This document shows positions 22,801 through 32,808 of a DNA stretch of 64,000 nt, piece after piece; the first letter of the stretch is position 1, and each line of letters opens with the position of its first letter. Source of the stretch: Aureobasidium sp. EXF-3400 (lineage: Eukaryota; Ascomycota; Dothideomycetes; Dothideales; Saccotheciaceae). The position numbers and the translations under genes were made by a program. The stretch is taken from positions 1 through 64,000 of the forward strand of contig SWBL01000167.1 of assembly GCA_024195585.1 (NCBI GenBank). Direction: 5' to 3'. A model generated the notes under the pieces. The model saw nothing but the letters and a program-made list of their open reading frames with translations, made no database searches and was not told where the DNA came from.

Positions 22801-23836
22801 GTGAAGAAATCTCACGAGTAGCTACATCAGCAGAAGTCTGTTTGCCATGAGCAGGCACAAGCAGCGGCATATTGTGACCAACAATTTGACGCTCGGTTTG
22901 AGTAAGCCAATCGCTATAACTCGCTTCAAGCGATTCAAAGGTATCAATCCAGGCATCTGGGAGTGTTTCTTCACGTCCTTCAAGGTCGTCCAACATGGAG
23001 TCGAGCCGTCCACCGACTTTGCCCATACGTGACTCTAACCGTTCCTGGAGAGCTTGGAACGCAATACGCACAGCAGATGTATCACTCGTGTCTCGAAGAC
23101 GTTGAGCCATGCCAGACCAGGCATTATCCAGTTCAGTCTTGGCTTGATCGAGGCCTCTGAGATAGCCAGGGATCTTGCGCAAGAGCGTGATGCGCATCGA
23201 CCAAGTGTCCAACAAGCGACTCAAACGTGAGAGATCGGGCAGGGCATGTAGAATTGTGGCCGTAATCAAGGCAGTAAAATCATCGAGACGCTCGTAGAGT
23301 TCAAAGTCGGATGTCTTTGGCTGGACGTGTTGAGAGAGGACATAATCTTTGAGCTCATCGACGTCCTGGTTGAACAGGGCATCGCGGATATCCTGAATGC
23401 GTTGCTCGTATGCTATAACCTGGCTTTCTCGAAGGCTGCCCCAGTAGGGACCTTCGACGGCATGTGTGGCATGGACAGGAGGCTCAAACGAGTTAGCCCA
23501 GGGCCATTGTTGCAGTTCGAGGTGCCAGGCCTTGATGTCCTTGCATGTGCGGGCTATCCTGATGCCAAAGGCTCTTTCTGATGGCGAGGCCTTCTCAATC
23601 AAGCGCACTAAAGCTGCCTGGCTCTTGCTCTCTTCGCTTCCCGGTGTCGACGTGAATGCTTTCAATGTGCGAGTTGGAGAAAGGTCGCGGCCCAAGGGAT
23701 CGTCGGATTGGGAGCGATCGCGGTTGTGACGCGAAGGGGAAGGAGATCGTGAATTCGTGGGTGAAGATGAGGTGGTCGAGTAAACTCTCGCGGGCGGAGC
23801 AAATCGCGGAGGATCAATGGCCGGATTTCGCGCCAT
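19814..23836 (-). CDS. GAS2 (GAR) domain-containing cytoskeletal protein
   Basis: A single exon of 1340 residues from an ATG at 23836. The first 60 residues are Ser/Pro/Arg-rich. A helical region (about 75-310, with segments such as ESQVIAYEQRIQDIRDALFN and IAFQALQERLESRMGKVGGR) looks like coiled coil or spectrin-like helices. A disordered region of nearly 800 residues, rich in Ser and Pro, follows. A GAS2 domain is recognisable at about 1100-1155 from CMVRVGGGWADLGEYLRQY, matching the MVRVGGGW signature of the microtubule-binding GAR domain. The tail holds further Ser/Arg repeats. Family knowledge suggests a linker acting on microtubules; the helical front could bind another partner. Kar9-like or nuclear-migration proteins are alternatives for the N-terminal half. 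No intron is needed over 4 kb. Confidence 0.75.
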   Translation of the reverse strand: MARNPAIDPPRFAPPARVYSTTSSSPTNSRSPSPSRHNRDRSQSDDPLGRDLSPTRTLKAFTSTPGSEESKSQAALVRLIEKASPSERAFGIRIARTCKDIKAWHLELQQWPWANSFEPPVHATHAVEGPYWGSLRESQVIAYEQRIQDIRDALFNQDVDELKDYVLSQHVQPKTSDFELYERLDDFTALITATILHALPDLSRLSRLLDTWSMRITLLRKIPGYLRGLDQAKTELDNAWSGMAQRLRDTSDTSAVRIAFQALQERLESRMGKVGGRLDSMLDDLEGREETLPDAWIDTFESLEASYSDWLTQTERQIVGHNMPLLVPAHGKQTSADVATREISSPSANLLTPEGSAIIHAPPELATASDVGPNIDSAAEDDFAVPAGRDDEHTIVQPAESPILGSGSAFLLDPDEPSDTESDNVSKDLTRVPISPIGTSQPAVSASDSLHRAGSLKSWSSNISRSRHVPIVVSYNDGMSPSPSSSIIPTPDAASPAVTAAPSPMPASEQASPAVNSVRARAAFLNGGIERTQSLQKSVNSPVRPFEHASMAFTKLFNKTNNATNGTSSHSRNSSTSSRTSNRKGLGLGIKNHEGFRHFHRSASITTPAPSGKDGVRDPPKESQPPVQSSSPPAPALDFSPEQAGAIRAVSQPAPTIFPHDLQRPMDAFVTPEIEQDYFPSTENSKSTLDSNWNSPALVEFPEDWPLPVRIHDDEIHTSKDPMDSDIFEKMFVDSLPGTPQTKSRPPSQESNPFEKMFRSKRSGSKEPLFDDSMLNDISEHRPRSGPSSPVTGRPRQLSRPSTTSLPFEPITELPTPGSFDATPEVRDASPASYFRAKQVQTSPGSRISPIPVSNASWSNFSSVGAANDEVLEEFDDHDNEDSPKKRRSMIKRASVASIEAHSRSELNTIQIPVVSRRSSLSVPPTAEPAKEQLVDEFDSDQEDFGGEPPAFGLHPPTVRSDTERSNIGKVVGTSKPPPLNLEVHKRRYVIEPEATPRASQTNRSISQPETANKGHKRNTSNAEQLDRHVSRVLNTLPSRIAFKPSLSLPSREPSPAPNTASGPSRPRPVLSGKPPRTGLTLSAAQSEMTSRKVNANDADGKMYYLTQEGKEQPIKLFVRLVGEGERCMVRVGGGWADLGEYLRQYAEHHGHRTFSDGKLEVGGTRVGGGTKIRTPLSRPGSVLDRPDSSMSLRSRSSFGAVGAPMPVDMLHSSPSATTQPIDLTPTTTRNGGYHTPTGSVKSSSRPSTADTFLNASPSSWSGQEIGLAGPSAKHSRGNRELDEQKARWVEEMMSRAKHASSVERKKSETDRAAWADMGKVGGTRRMMFRHKTGGENGSG

Positions 23837-24371
23837 ATCGTATCGTTGTGCCTTTGATGCGGATGGGTCAAGATCTCTAACCGGTCATAGCGATTCCCTT
23901 ATGACCATCGGAGTTTGGCAGGGGTGGTCGCACACCCGGCAGACGGCGTGCTGGATCAGTATGAAACAGAGACAGATGCAGACATGAGACATGAACCAGA
24001 TGCCTCTGTACGAATCTACGGTTGGCGCATTGAGGAAGAAGAGAAACGAGCAAGAAGGATAACGAACCAAGCGCAGAATGTACAAGGACGCCTATCCACC
24101 AATCCCGGTATCGACCTGTACTCCGCTCGGCATGTACGAAGGATCGTCTTCGGAGAAGGCACGATTGAGACACAAGGGCTTGGCTTGGCGTTTCTTTGAA
24201 ATCTATATCGACTTTATCTACCGCAGTAATCTGCGCCCGTTGCAATCCAACCTTCTGTGTAACGGTGGCACGCGTTTGTCGCGTCCAAGTGTCGTGCGAC
24301 TTTGGAAAAAGTCCTGCCACCTCGAGTTGCTCGACGCGCCCAACTCCGCAAATGGGAATGCATGACATCCA
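23837..24371. other. intergenic region between two minus-strand genes
   Basis: 535 bases holding the promoter and 5' leader of the GAS2 gene and the 3' untranslated region of the DUF2470 gene. Small open frames on both strands look like chance. Nothing else is seen. Confidence 0.4.
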
Positions 24372-25149
24372 TCAGTGCTTCTGCTTGTCTTTTTCCGCCC
24401 TCTTCTTTTGAACCAGCTTATCGAATCTGTAGAGCCTCAGTTAGCGGACTTCGCATTGCGTCGTCAACAGAAACAGCAAACTAACCTGTTGTATGCACCA
24501 ACACCTTCAATGAAGGTTGTAGCTGTCCACAACCACCAGACTCGGCTTCTGATGTTGATGTTGTGCTTCCTCAGTCGTCCACGTGCCATGTACCACGTTT
24601 CTGCTCCATGTATAGCAAGCATTCCGTACCAGATGAACGGCTGTATCGTCCAGCAGAATCGAGCGAATGAACTAGGTACCATAGCAGAGATGAAGCTTCC
24701 CGATTCGAAGTTTGTCCTGGTCCTAAACGCCACAAGTGTTGTCGACACTATTGCGAACAGCACAAGATACAGTCCAGTCGGTGCTATGAACTCTTTGATG
24801 GTGATGTCGCTTCGGTCGAGCGCCTCCATGCATTCTTTGTCCATCTGGACCAGACGTTCTCGTGCTTCTCTGAAAGAGCTCATCGGAGGGTCTAGAGGGG
24901 TCCTATAGTTCATACCGGCACACTCAAAGGCAATGTACTCGAGTGACACATCAGAGATTTTGCCGTTGTAAGCTTGGTAGCTTGGAAGATGATGATAATT
25001 CTCGAGATATCGAATGACCTTTGATTCACCATTAGCGCATAGACACTTCTCCTGAATACAACTGTATTTACCGAGTCATGATGGTCTGCATTCATATGCG
25101 AGATGACACGAGCCTTTGCTGCTGCATCTTTAGATGCCTGATCACTCAT
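24372..25149 (-). CDS. DUF2470 integral membrane protein
   Basis: Three exons, complement(join(24372..24426,24486..25018,25072..25149)), 221 residues. Exon 1 encodes MSDQASKDAAAKARVISHMN and then ADHHDS. The HMNADHHDS block is the start of a DUF2470 domain, related to the C-terminal part of heme-utilisation and pyridoxamine-phosphate-oxidase-like proteins. After a 53-nt intron the domain continues (VIRYLENYHHLPSYQAYN, then SLEYIAFECAG). A 59-nt intron follows GVGAYNR, and exon 3 adds a lysine-rich tail ending KDKQKH. Three or four hydrophobic segments (for example around GLYLVLFAIVSTTLVAF and IQPFIWYGMLAIHGAE) suggest a membrane protein, with the basic tail probably cytosolic. Fungal proteins of this layout are common but uncharacterised, so I give no reaction. 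Confidence 0.8.
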
Positions 25150-26229
25150 GTTGTGTTTGCGATTGAGGAATACACTTGGAAAGGAATGATGATATCAACA
25201 CAAGGAGAGACTCCCGAGATCAGATAACGAGGCTGGTTCGGGCTAGGACTCCGTGTGTTTCCCGATGGTCAAAAGTCGTGACCGTCCGCCAGCCAGCGTG
25301 GGCTCCTTGCCTTGCGTGGTTAATTCTCTGTACAGAGTCCGGACGTGTTTACAGCTTCCAGAAGACCATAAGTTACTGAGAAATCCAAAATATTTGGCAG
25401 CCTATACTTATCTTCGGCGGGCATTGAAGAGTTCTTTCCGAGCTCCTGCCCCATAATAAGACGTGATGACACGGATCGGGCAAGTGCGACACGCCATCGA
25501 GAGTGCCATCTGGAACTGCCAGTGTCTCGCAAGCCTCATGCAAATAACAGCACAAGAGGTACAAGTACGTCAGGAAAGGTAGTGCCAGGAAATGCTGGCT
25601 GTATGGTACGTATGCCTTTGTCTGAGGACCATGTGCTTGCAGAAGGAAGCACAGCGACGCAAGACGAGACGTGCCTCTCAACTCTTTCCTTCCGATCTCG
25701 ATGACAACAAAAAAGCAGTCTCGATCTTCGCTCTTTGCCAAAACCTCAGGCGCCTCATCTCCAGCTGGGCAGAAACAGAATCATCATCAATGTCACTCGA
25801 CCTCCTCGCTCCAAGGAAGCGAGCTCGCCGCAAGGTTGAGTGCCGTTAGCTAAAGCACAGACGCAGTTCGATCGTGACGCCTCAACACCTGTGGCTGGCC
25901 CTGACATCGCCCGCAATTTGCAACTTCTCGCGAACTTGATGCATTGGCTCACGCGCGATCAGCACGCCTGCATGCTGAAGTGCCCACTTCGGTCCTCGAG
26001 AAATGTGGCTGGTGAGCTAATGTTACGTCAAAGGACCGCCCTTTGACATATTCATGCCGGGTTTTCGAAACCTGTTCGGGGTGTCCTGGTGTCCAAGGGT
26101 GCTCTGCCAGTTTTCTAAGTATTACCCGGGTCTGTTTCCAATTCTTTCAACTTTCCTTCTCTTCGCAAACATCTTCAATTCCCCACATTACACCTACTAC
26201 ATCCACTATCATATTCAAGAATCTCTACC
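25150..26229. promoter_or_regulatory. divergent intergenic region (DUF2470 protein / disordered protein A)
   Basis: 1.08 kb between divergent starts. Short open frames occur but have no motif. The final 60 bases before 26230 are C/T/A-rich and G-poor (for example cacattacacctactaca), typical of a fungal 5' leader and transcription start region. Confidence 0.45.
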
Positions 26230-26972
26230 ATGTCGGATAAGCAAGCTTCTGCCGGAGCCGAGGGTGGTGCCAGTGCCCCCGAGAGAAAGAAGCCCCAGAA
26301 GTTGGGCCAGAAGAAGCCTCAACAACAGCCCACTCCTGACCAGTCGGAAGGAGACGGTGGTGCTGAGGCTGAGGCTGAGGCTGGAGGAAACGCAGAAGCT
26401 GAGGCCGATGCCAGCGCCAATGCCGACGGCGAAGAAGAAGCCGAACCGGAACCTCAACAACAAAAGTCACGTCAAGCATCTCAATCTCGTCGACGCCAAA
26501 GCCGTGGTCGCGGCCGCCGCGGACAGGACAGTGACACAGAATCAGTCGCTAGAAGTGATGCCTCTGCGAACGGTGGACGCCGTCAACGCCAACGTCAGAA
26601 GAAGCAAGGAGGCGGTGGTGGTGGTGGTGGCCCCTTGGACGACATCACTGAGAACGTTCCTGGCGGTGATGCGGTTGGCGGAGCTGGCGAGATGGTTCAG
26701 AACACCGCAGGAAACGCCGTCAACCAAGTCGGAGACACAGCTGGCAAAGCACTCGGTGGTCTTACTGGAGGAGGCGGTCAAAAGCAAGGTGGTGGTGAAG
26801 AAGAGGAAGACGGGGGCAAGGGCGAGCAGCTTCGTTTGAGACTGGAGCTCAACCTGGACATTGAGATTCAACTCAAGGCCAAGATTCACGGTGACTTGAC
26901 CCTTGGACTGCTGTACGTATTTCGCAGACTTCTTCTCTCGTTTAACAAAACTGACATGTCACCAGGAACTAA
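26230..26972 (+). CDS. small disordered protein A with conserved C-terminal NLDxEIxLKA/GDLTL motif
   Basis: Two exons, join(26230..26912,26966..26972), 229 residues. The protein is low complexity throughout: Lys/Gln/Pro-rich front, an EAEAEAGG acidic repeat, an Arg-rich patch (RRRQSRGRGRRGQ), a run of eight glycines, a Gly/Ala stretch, then a polyglutamate patch. The last 30 residues differ sharply. They alternate hydrophobic and polar residues (LRLRLELNLDIEIQLKAK) and end IHGDLTLGLLN. A 53-nt intron (GTACGT...CTGAC...CCAG) splits the second Leu codon of the LL pair, so the last exon is 7 nt coding one Asn and the stop. The gene at 28055 encodes the same ending with the same splice position, so the two are paralogues. 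I do not know a function. The alternation suggests an amphipathic beta strand or a docking peptide. Confidence 0.75.
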
Positions 26973-28054
26973 AATTATTGCTGCTGCTGCTGCTGCTGCT
27001 GCACATACGCTCATTTTGCGTACGACCAATGTTGACGACACTTATAATGGGATATCATGGAGTTTTGGCACTTGTTGGATTACCATATGTTCATTATCCT
27101 TTCCTTTTTCTACATCATGTAAAGTACGTTTAGATCGAAGACGAAGAGACGACTTTTACCCATTCAAACTGTCTTCTCTGGCACATTGTGATATTCCCAG
27201 TTGGACAGCAAGAATCGACGACAGAGTAGAGTCTTGCTCGCTGTCCCTTGCTCCCACACACACTTCCTTCATTGCAGCCCAACGTCGTATGATCACCTCA
27301 GTCTGCTCCAGGTATCCTCGTATCAAACAAAACTCGGGACATGACACAAGACTTCGCTTGGATTTTCTGACAACCTGACGTCGATATGTCAGCAAGGAAA
27401 TGAGGCGCAGCGGCTCGATCGCGAATAGTGTTTGAGCGAACCTCGCGAAATTTCCTTCTTTGCAAATTGGAAAAGTGGCCGTGCCTTGATTTTTTCTCCA
27501 CACATGAGAGGAGCCACTTTGGCCGTTGACGTTGACCAAGCCACACATTCGGCAAAGGTTGCGGTTTCAGCGTCTACCCCCACTGCGCACCCCTGTTCGA
27601 AGCTCCCAATCGAGACGCCTCGCAGCAAACGCGTGGTCTGCAACGAGAGCATCGGGATTGCGTGCAGGGCTGCTATCGCTATGACGTGTGGCTGGTGCGG
27701 ATCATCCTCAGGAAATCAGGTTTGTGTGGCACATGAGATGTGATCATGGCGCAGGCGCAGGCGCAGGCCCCAAACCCTCGCTAGGTATCTGCTGCCGTAG
27801 ACGGGAAGGTAGGTCTGTCTCTCGAGATCGGGGAGAGAGGAAGAGCGCTGAGCAGGCCTGGCATCAGCGTAAGTCGGTTTTCCCTGTCTCCATTAGATTC
27901 CCGCGGACGTCACTGGCCTCTCTTTCTTGCTTGTGCTTGCACTGTCTTGCTGCTCTGCCCACTAGCCAACCGTGATTTCCTTACTCGAGACCATACAACC
28001 ACATTTCCATTTGCAATTCCCTCCCCATCTCCAAGTCACAGGAAAATCACAACC
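26973..28054. other. intergenic region between the two paralogous genes
   Basis: About 1.08 kb. It starts with the 3' untranslated region of gene A, including a TGC triplet run at 26979-27002, and ends with the promoter of gene B. Three GCGCAG units sit at 27749-27766. Open frames on the minus strand here have no recognisable content. Confidence 0.4.
26979..27002. repeat. (TGC)8 trinucleotide microsatellite
   Basis: Eight perfect TGC units directly after the stop codon of disordered protein A, so it lies in the 3' untranslated region if the splice model is right. If the last intron were retained, the stretch would be translated in frame as polyalanine. Confidence 0.85.
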
Positions 28055-28781
28055 ATGCCGACCGACGAGGATATTGTTCAAGCCCGCCAGGACTGGGAAC
28101 CGGAGTACCCCTCTGGAGACGACAAGCGATTCCCTGGTAGCCAGGCAGAGCAAGCACAGAACCAGAGAACCGTAGTACAACAAAAGAAGCACAATGAATA
28201 CTACAACTCGGAGAAGCGTCAAACAGGTAAGCCAACCGCACAAGTCTCGACCCCGCCAAACATCCACAAAGAAACTAACCATTCAAACCACAGGTCTGCA
28301 AACCGAGCGCTCCAGATCCTCATCCCGCCGCGCCCGAAGAAAGAGAGTAAAGAACGACCAAAGAGACGGCAAATACATGCACACAAACTCCCTCGAAGCC
28401 CTGGAGGAAGCAGATGCCAACGGCGAACTCCACGAGATGCAACCGTTCGAGCGCATTGGTCCCGACTCGACATCCATGGACGGACCTGTCACCAAGGCCC
28501 GCGCAGACAGAGGAGAGATCCCTGTGCGAGGCAGCAACCCAGATCAACCTTACTACAAGAAGCCGCCACCTGCGGTACAGTCCGAGCTCGATCAGACTGA
28601 CGGTCTAAAGCTGAAGTTGGATGCCAATCTCGATGTCGAGATTGAACTCAAGGCCAGTATTCGTGGTGACTTGACCCTGTCTTTGTTGTAAGTACTCACT
28701 CCTGAACTGGTGGTTGACCTCTACACCCTTTGCTGTCCCCGCATCGGAATGAAGAGTCTAAGTATCGTTCGCAGAGAATAA
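28055..28781 (+). CDS. small charged disordered protein B, paralogue of protein A
   Basis: Three exons, join(28055..28226,28294..28687,28775..28781), 190 residues from the ATG at 28055 (MPTDEDIVQARQDWEPEYPS). Introns are 67 nt (GTAAGC...CTAAC...ACAG) and 87 nt (GTAAGT...GCAG). The protein is hydrophilic: an acidic front, an Arg-rich patch (ERSRSSSRRARRKR) that could be a nuclear signal, a conserved-looking block (YMHTNSLEALEEADANGELH, then MQPFERIGPDS) and a Pro-rich spacer. It ends with the alternating motif LKLKLDANLDVEIELKAS, then IRGDLTLSLLE. As in protein A, the last intron splits the second Leu codon of the LL pair, leaving a 7-nt exon coding one residue (Glu) and TAA. Function is unknown; this is a family of fungal proteins recognisable mainly by its C-terminus. 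Confidence 0.78.
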
Positions 28782-29131
28782 CCGCGTATAGTGCATGATC
28801 TCTTCGAGTCAGATCCTTCCTCCAGCCAAAAAAAAAGTCGTCGCTACGCACGCGGCTTTCTTATGGCATAAACATGTAATATCTCCAACATGTGTACGAA
28901 ACTGGACCATCATGATGGAAACGCCGGCGTTTGTGTTTATTGGGAGCGCTTTCTTCATATCTCGACACTCGTACTTATACTCACTGGCTAGATACGCACT
29001 AGCAATCAATTCTTCAATACAGCCAGCGATCTGAAGTGCTGGCTTATGTTCGTATAGTAATTTGTACTGGTAAGAGCTACGTTACAGCAATAGACTGTTC
29101 CTAATGCCGACAAGGTCTGTCTCTCGTCTCA
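28782..29131. other. convergent intergenic region
   Basis: 350 bases between the stop of disordered protein B and the stop of the SNF2 gene. It is A/T-richer than the coding DNA. No gene is seen. Confidence 0.45.
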
Positions 29132-32100
29132 TCATTTCTGCTTTTTCGCGCGCTTCCTGTCTGACTCCTTCCCATTGGCACCCTCTGCCTTTCTCTTCCC
29201 ACGTTGACTTGAACCCGTCGTCCCAGTGCGGTTCTTGGAATTCTCTCGTGCAGCTTTCTTCCAAGCTGCCCAACCTCTTCTTGCGAATAGCTGTTGAGGC
29301 TTTTCAACGAACGCAATTCGACCTTCTTCCATAGACACTGGTATGGGCTGCGCGCTTTGTATGATCTCTCTGATGCCACCATCATCATCCAGTTCCTTGG
29401 CATTCTTGTGTTCCGTACGGCTCATCGCTCTAGCTCGTTCGAAAATCTTCTCCTCGATCGTTCCTTTAAGAATCAGCGTTTCCGCGTGAACCTCTCGAGT
29501 CTGACCGATGCGATGGGCTCGCTTGAGGGCCTGTGCCTCGACTTGGGGTCTGTTTACTGGATTGATGAAGAAGACTCTTGACGCCGAAGGAAAGTTTAGG
29601 CCAAACGCAGCTTGGCCAATATCCATCAACAAAACACGATGCTCAGGTCTCTGATTGAATCGAACGATGTAGTCTGACTTGATAGCAGGCATGAGGGATT
29701 TGGCGTATATGAGGTAATCAATATGGAGAACTTCCAGCGCCTGAGCAATGTAGTAGGCTGTGTTATCACTTTCGTAGAAGACAAGTATCTTTTCATCACG
29801 ATAAAACTCCTCAATCCGGGAAAGAAGGTAGCTGAGCTTCACAGATGTTGTGCCGACAATGCTGGTCTTGCGAAGTGATGAATTGGCAGGCAGTTGCGCA
29901 TCCCGGATTTCATTTTGTGTTTCAGGGGCTTTAACAGGATTCTTGTCTTTGGAGGACTCGGCTTTGGATTGTGAGGCTGGTGTCTTTGTGCCAGTAGAAC
30001 GCTTACTTCCTGTCTGACTGATTGCGAGCGAAGACGAAGGTATGCCTGCCTTGACAAGCACAGGTGATTTTTCATCTGATTGCGACTGGAGAAAGGACAA
30101 CGCCTTGATACCGGTACCAGCAAGACCTTCTGCAGGGTCAAGAAGTTCGGTCTGACGATTGACATGATCCTGAGCTTGTATTAATTGAGTTGCGCCACAG
30201 AGCACTTGCGCAATGGATGGATCTGGCGACAGGATGGTTAGCAACAGTCATGCGCAGAGATGCTTGTGAGTATTACTGTCGACACTTACCTGCTCTTTCA
30301 AAGGACCAAAACGCTGAAGATTCGGTGGGCCAATTTTCCACAAACAGACCGACTTCGTGACTCTGCGTAAGCTTTTTCCAACCCTCAGAATTTACCATAA
30401 CTCGAGCTTGATCAATACAATGTCTGAGCAGACTCTCGTCTTCTTCGGAACAGAACTTGTCCAGCTTTTTCATGTAGCCTTCACTTTGCTCTATGGCAGC
30501 CTCCATATCAGAAGTACTGAAACCAGTCCAGTAGAAGGCACTCGCACGCAAATTGTTCAATAACTGAGTCCGTTCTTTACCGCTGTTTTTGTGAAAGATG
30601 TAGTCGATGTCGGTCCTTTCACTAGTGACAGCATTGGCAGTCAGCACGAACACGAACGCATTCACTGTCAGCTTGTCGTAGAAGGACGGCTCTAGTCGAA
30701 CAATCTCATGCGTCAGCGGAGGGAGCTCGATATCGCGCTCGACATCTCCAGGCTGCGTTCGGACGACAATCGAGTCAAGCGTCTGGCGTAAACACCTTGA
30801 AAAACTGGAGAAAGTTCGAGTTCGTGGGCGGAACATCTCGTGACGAAAGAAGTAGTTGATCCAGTCAGATCCTCTCTCATCTTCAGCAGAACACCACGGC
30901 CTGATCTTCAGAAAGTGAGACGCCATTGAGCCGATGCTGCGGACTGCTCCATCTTTTTCATCTTTTGCGCTGTATGCTTTTCTCTGGCTGAGTAGCGTGC
31001 CGTGACGAAGAGACTCTGCTGCGTTGCTACTGTATCCGGAGCCGGATTGTGAATTCGTATCATCAGAAGGCGCTGGAGTTCCAGAATGTGATACAGGTCC
31101 TACGAGGTCCATCTCCACACCAATCAGATCTTTGGCTGGCGTGCCACTGACAATCCACCTGTGGGAAGCTTCAACGAGTTTACCCGCAACAGTTGCAATT
31201 CTCGTGTTCTCTGTGGCCATGCCATGGCCTTCGTCGACAATGATTCTAAGGAAGTGGAGAGACTTCAGTGGTGATACATAGAGGTCCTATTGGCAAATGT
31301 CAGCATGTTCTTGTATAAAAAACTATTGGACTTACATCAGGTCATATGCAGACACAATCTCGCGTTCGGGTAGCTCCAATGTACGGACAAGTACATGATG
31401 GAGGATATCTTGACAAACGCCGGCCACTCGCGTCTGCTCCATCCTTGTCTTCATATTCAAATCGAGGTCGACTGAACAGGATAAGGTCAAATGTCGCTAG
31501 CATCTCTGGTCGGGGCAGAGCTGCGCGATTGTCATCCATAATCAGGATTTTCAGAATTCCTGTCGTGTGCTTCTCCAGCTCTGATTTCCATTGCGACAAC
31601 AAGTTCCTGGGCACAACAACAATAGTTGTTGCCGCTAGTGTTACCTTCTTTGGTGCAGGCACTGTGGTCTTGCGATTCCAGCGAATGGGCTCAATGGGTA
31701 TTTCGTAGGAAGGTACGTTCTGCTGCATGAGATCAATGCAGTGTCCCATATGTTCGCCAGTGACTTCTTCATGCCTTTCGAAGAAAGAGGGCCACGGAGC
31801 AGAATGTCGGTTGACGGCTGATATAGCCATATCCAGAAGAGTGGCAACTTTCGGTCGAACTGTTACTCGGTCATATTGAGCAGGTGTACGAGGGAGATAG
31901 CCACGGGTTGCGAGAATCAAGGTGATACAGATCAGAGTCTTACCTAGCCCCATGGTCTCTGCTAGTATGCCCCCTTTGCAGGACTCGTAGAAGCGAGGAC
32001 TTCGGAAGAGTGAGACATCCCACGGCTCATAATAGAAAGTTGTACCATCAAGAGCAGTACGCTTCTCGAGTCGAGGATCGAGTTCAAGCCTGTCTTCACA

Positions 32101-32808
32101 TTCCCTTTGCAGCATTTGAGCTGCAGAGTTCCGCTGGTACGGGTAGAGTATCGTCTTGAGTCCAGGCATCTGATACTGATGATCAAGAAGATCCAACATA
32201 ACCTCCCGGTGAAAGTGGCTTGTGATTTTCTCCGATGTTGGATTTGGAGAGGGAACGTTGTTAAATAGATAATACAGAGACCCTTCCTCTCCAGATGCGT
32301 ACAAATCGAAGGATTCCTGCTGCGCATCTGGTCGGCCATCCCAGGCATTGGGGGAGACATCAAGATTTTGGATAAGCGAAAACAGGTGTGTGTCCAGTCC
32401 ACGGTCTTGCTGGAGAAAGCGATGGCCGACATCACTAGGTAGTACATAAATTCGGAGTACAGCTCTCGAAGGGATGGTTGCAAACACACGAATGCGTCGG
32501 CGGTTGAAGAGCTTCTCGATGTTAAGCGCATTGTGCTCGGAGAGACTCAATTGTGATAAGGTGGCGAGGTGAACAACCTCTTCCCACGCGGGCTCTTCGT
32601 CGGCCACACCACTCAGAACAAGCGAACCGATAGGGATGTAGTTACTCAAGTCGTTGAAGAAGTGAGCAGCTTCTGGTGATACCGGTGCGGATGACCTCGG
32701 GGTGGTTTTGGGAGTTGTGTGAAGTTCTGGGATGATAGGATCTGGATCATCATGACTGCTTTCATCACTCATCAGATCGACGACGACTGAACCCCGACGA
32801 GCCGCCAT
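29132..32808 (-). CDS. SNF2-family DNA-dependent ATPase / helicase
   Basis: My model is complement(join(29132..30222,30290..31286,31354..32808)), 1180 residues from the ATG at 32808. The Walker A motif is at about 282-290 (AETMGLGKT). The DEGH box is near 502 (RIIVDEGHGM), with SHRWIVSGTPAKDL after it. The second RecA lobe (KILVFYESDNTAYYIAQALE near 963, RAHRIGQTREVHAETL near 1054) is complete. The tail is Lys/Arg-rich (KRKAEGANGKESDRKRAKKQ), a likely nuclear signal. No RING finger is visible between the lobes, unlike Rad5 or Irc20. Family role: nucleosome or DNA-bound protein remodelling in repair or transcription, not resolvable further. The intron at 30223-30289 is standard. The first junction is odd: the main frame hits TGA at 31342-31344, and only a GTCTGC donor at 31353 joins the lobes in frame. 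Confidence 0.82.

Noticed and set aside
26973..27378. C-terminal continuation of disordered protein A if its last intron is not removed
   Set aside because: The continuation starts at a good GTACGT donor with a CTGAC branch site, contains a polyalanine microsatellite and loses the shared C-terminus seen in protein B; the spliced end is preferred.
27156..27652. overlapping minus-strand frames of 85-130 codons
   Set aside because: No ATG-supported, motif-bearing product; they lie in the 3' flank of gene A.
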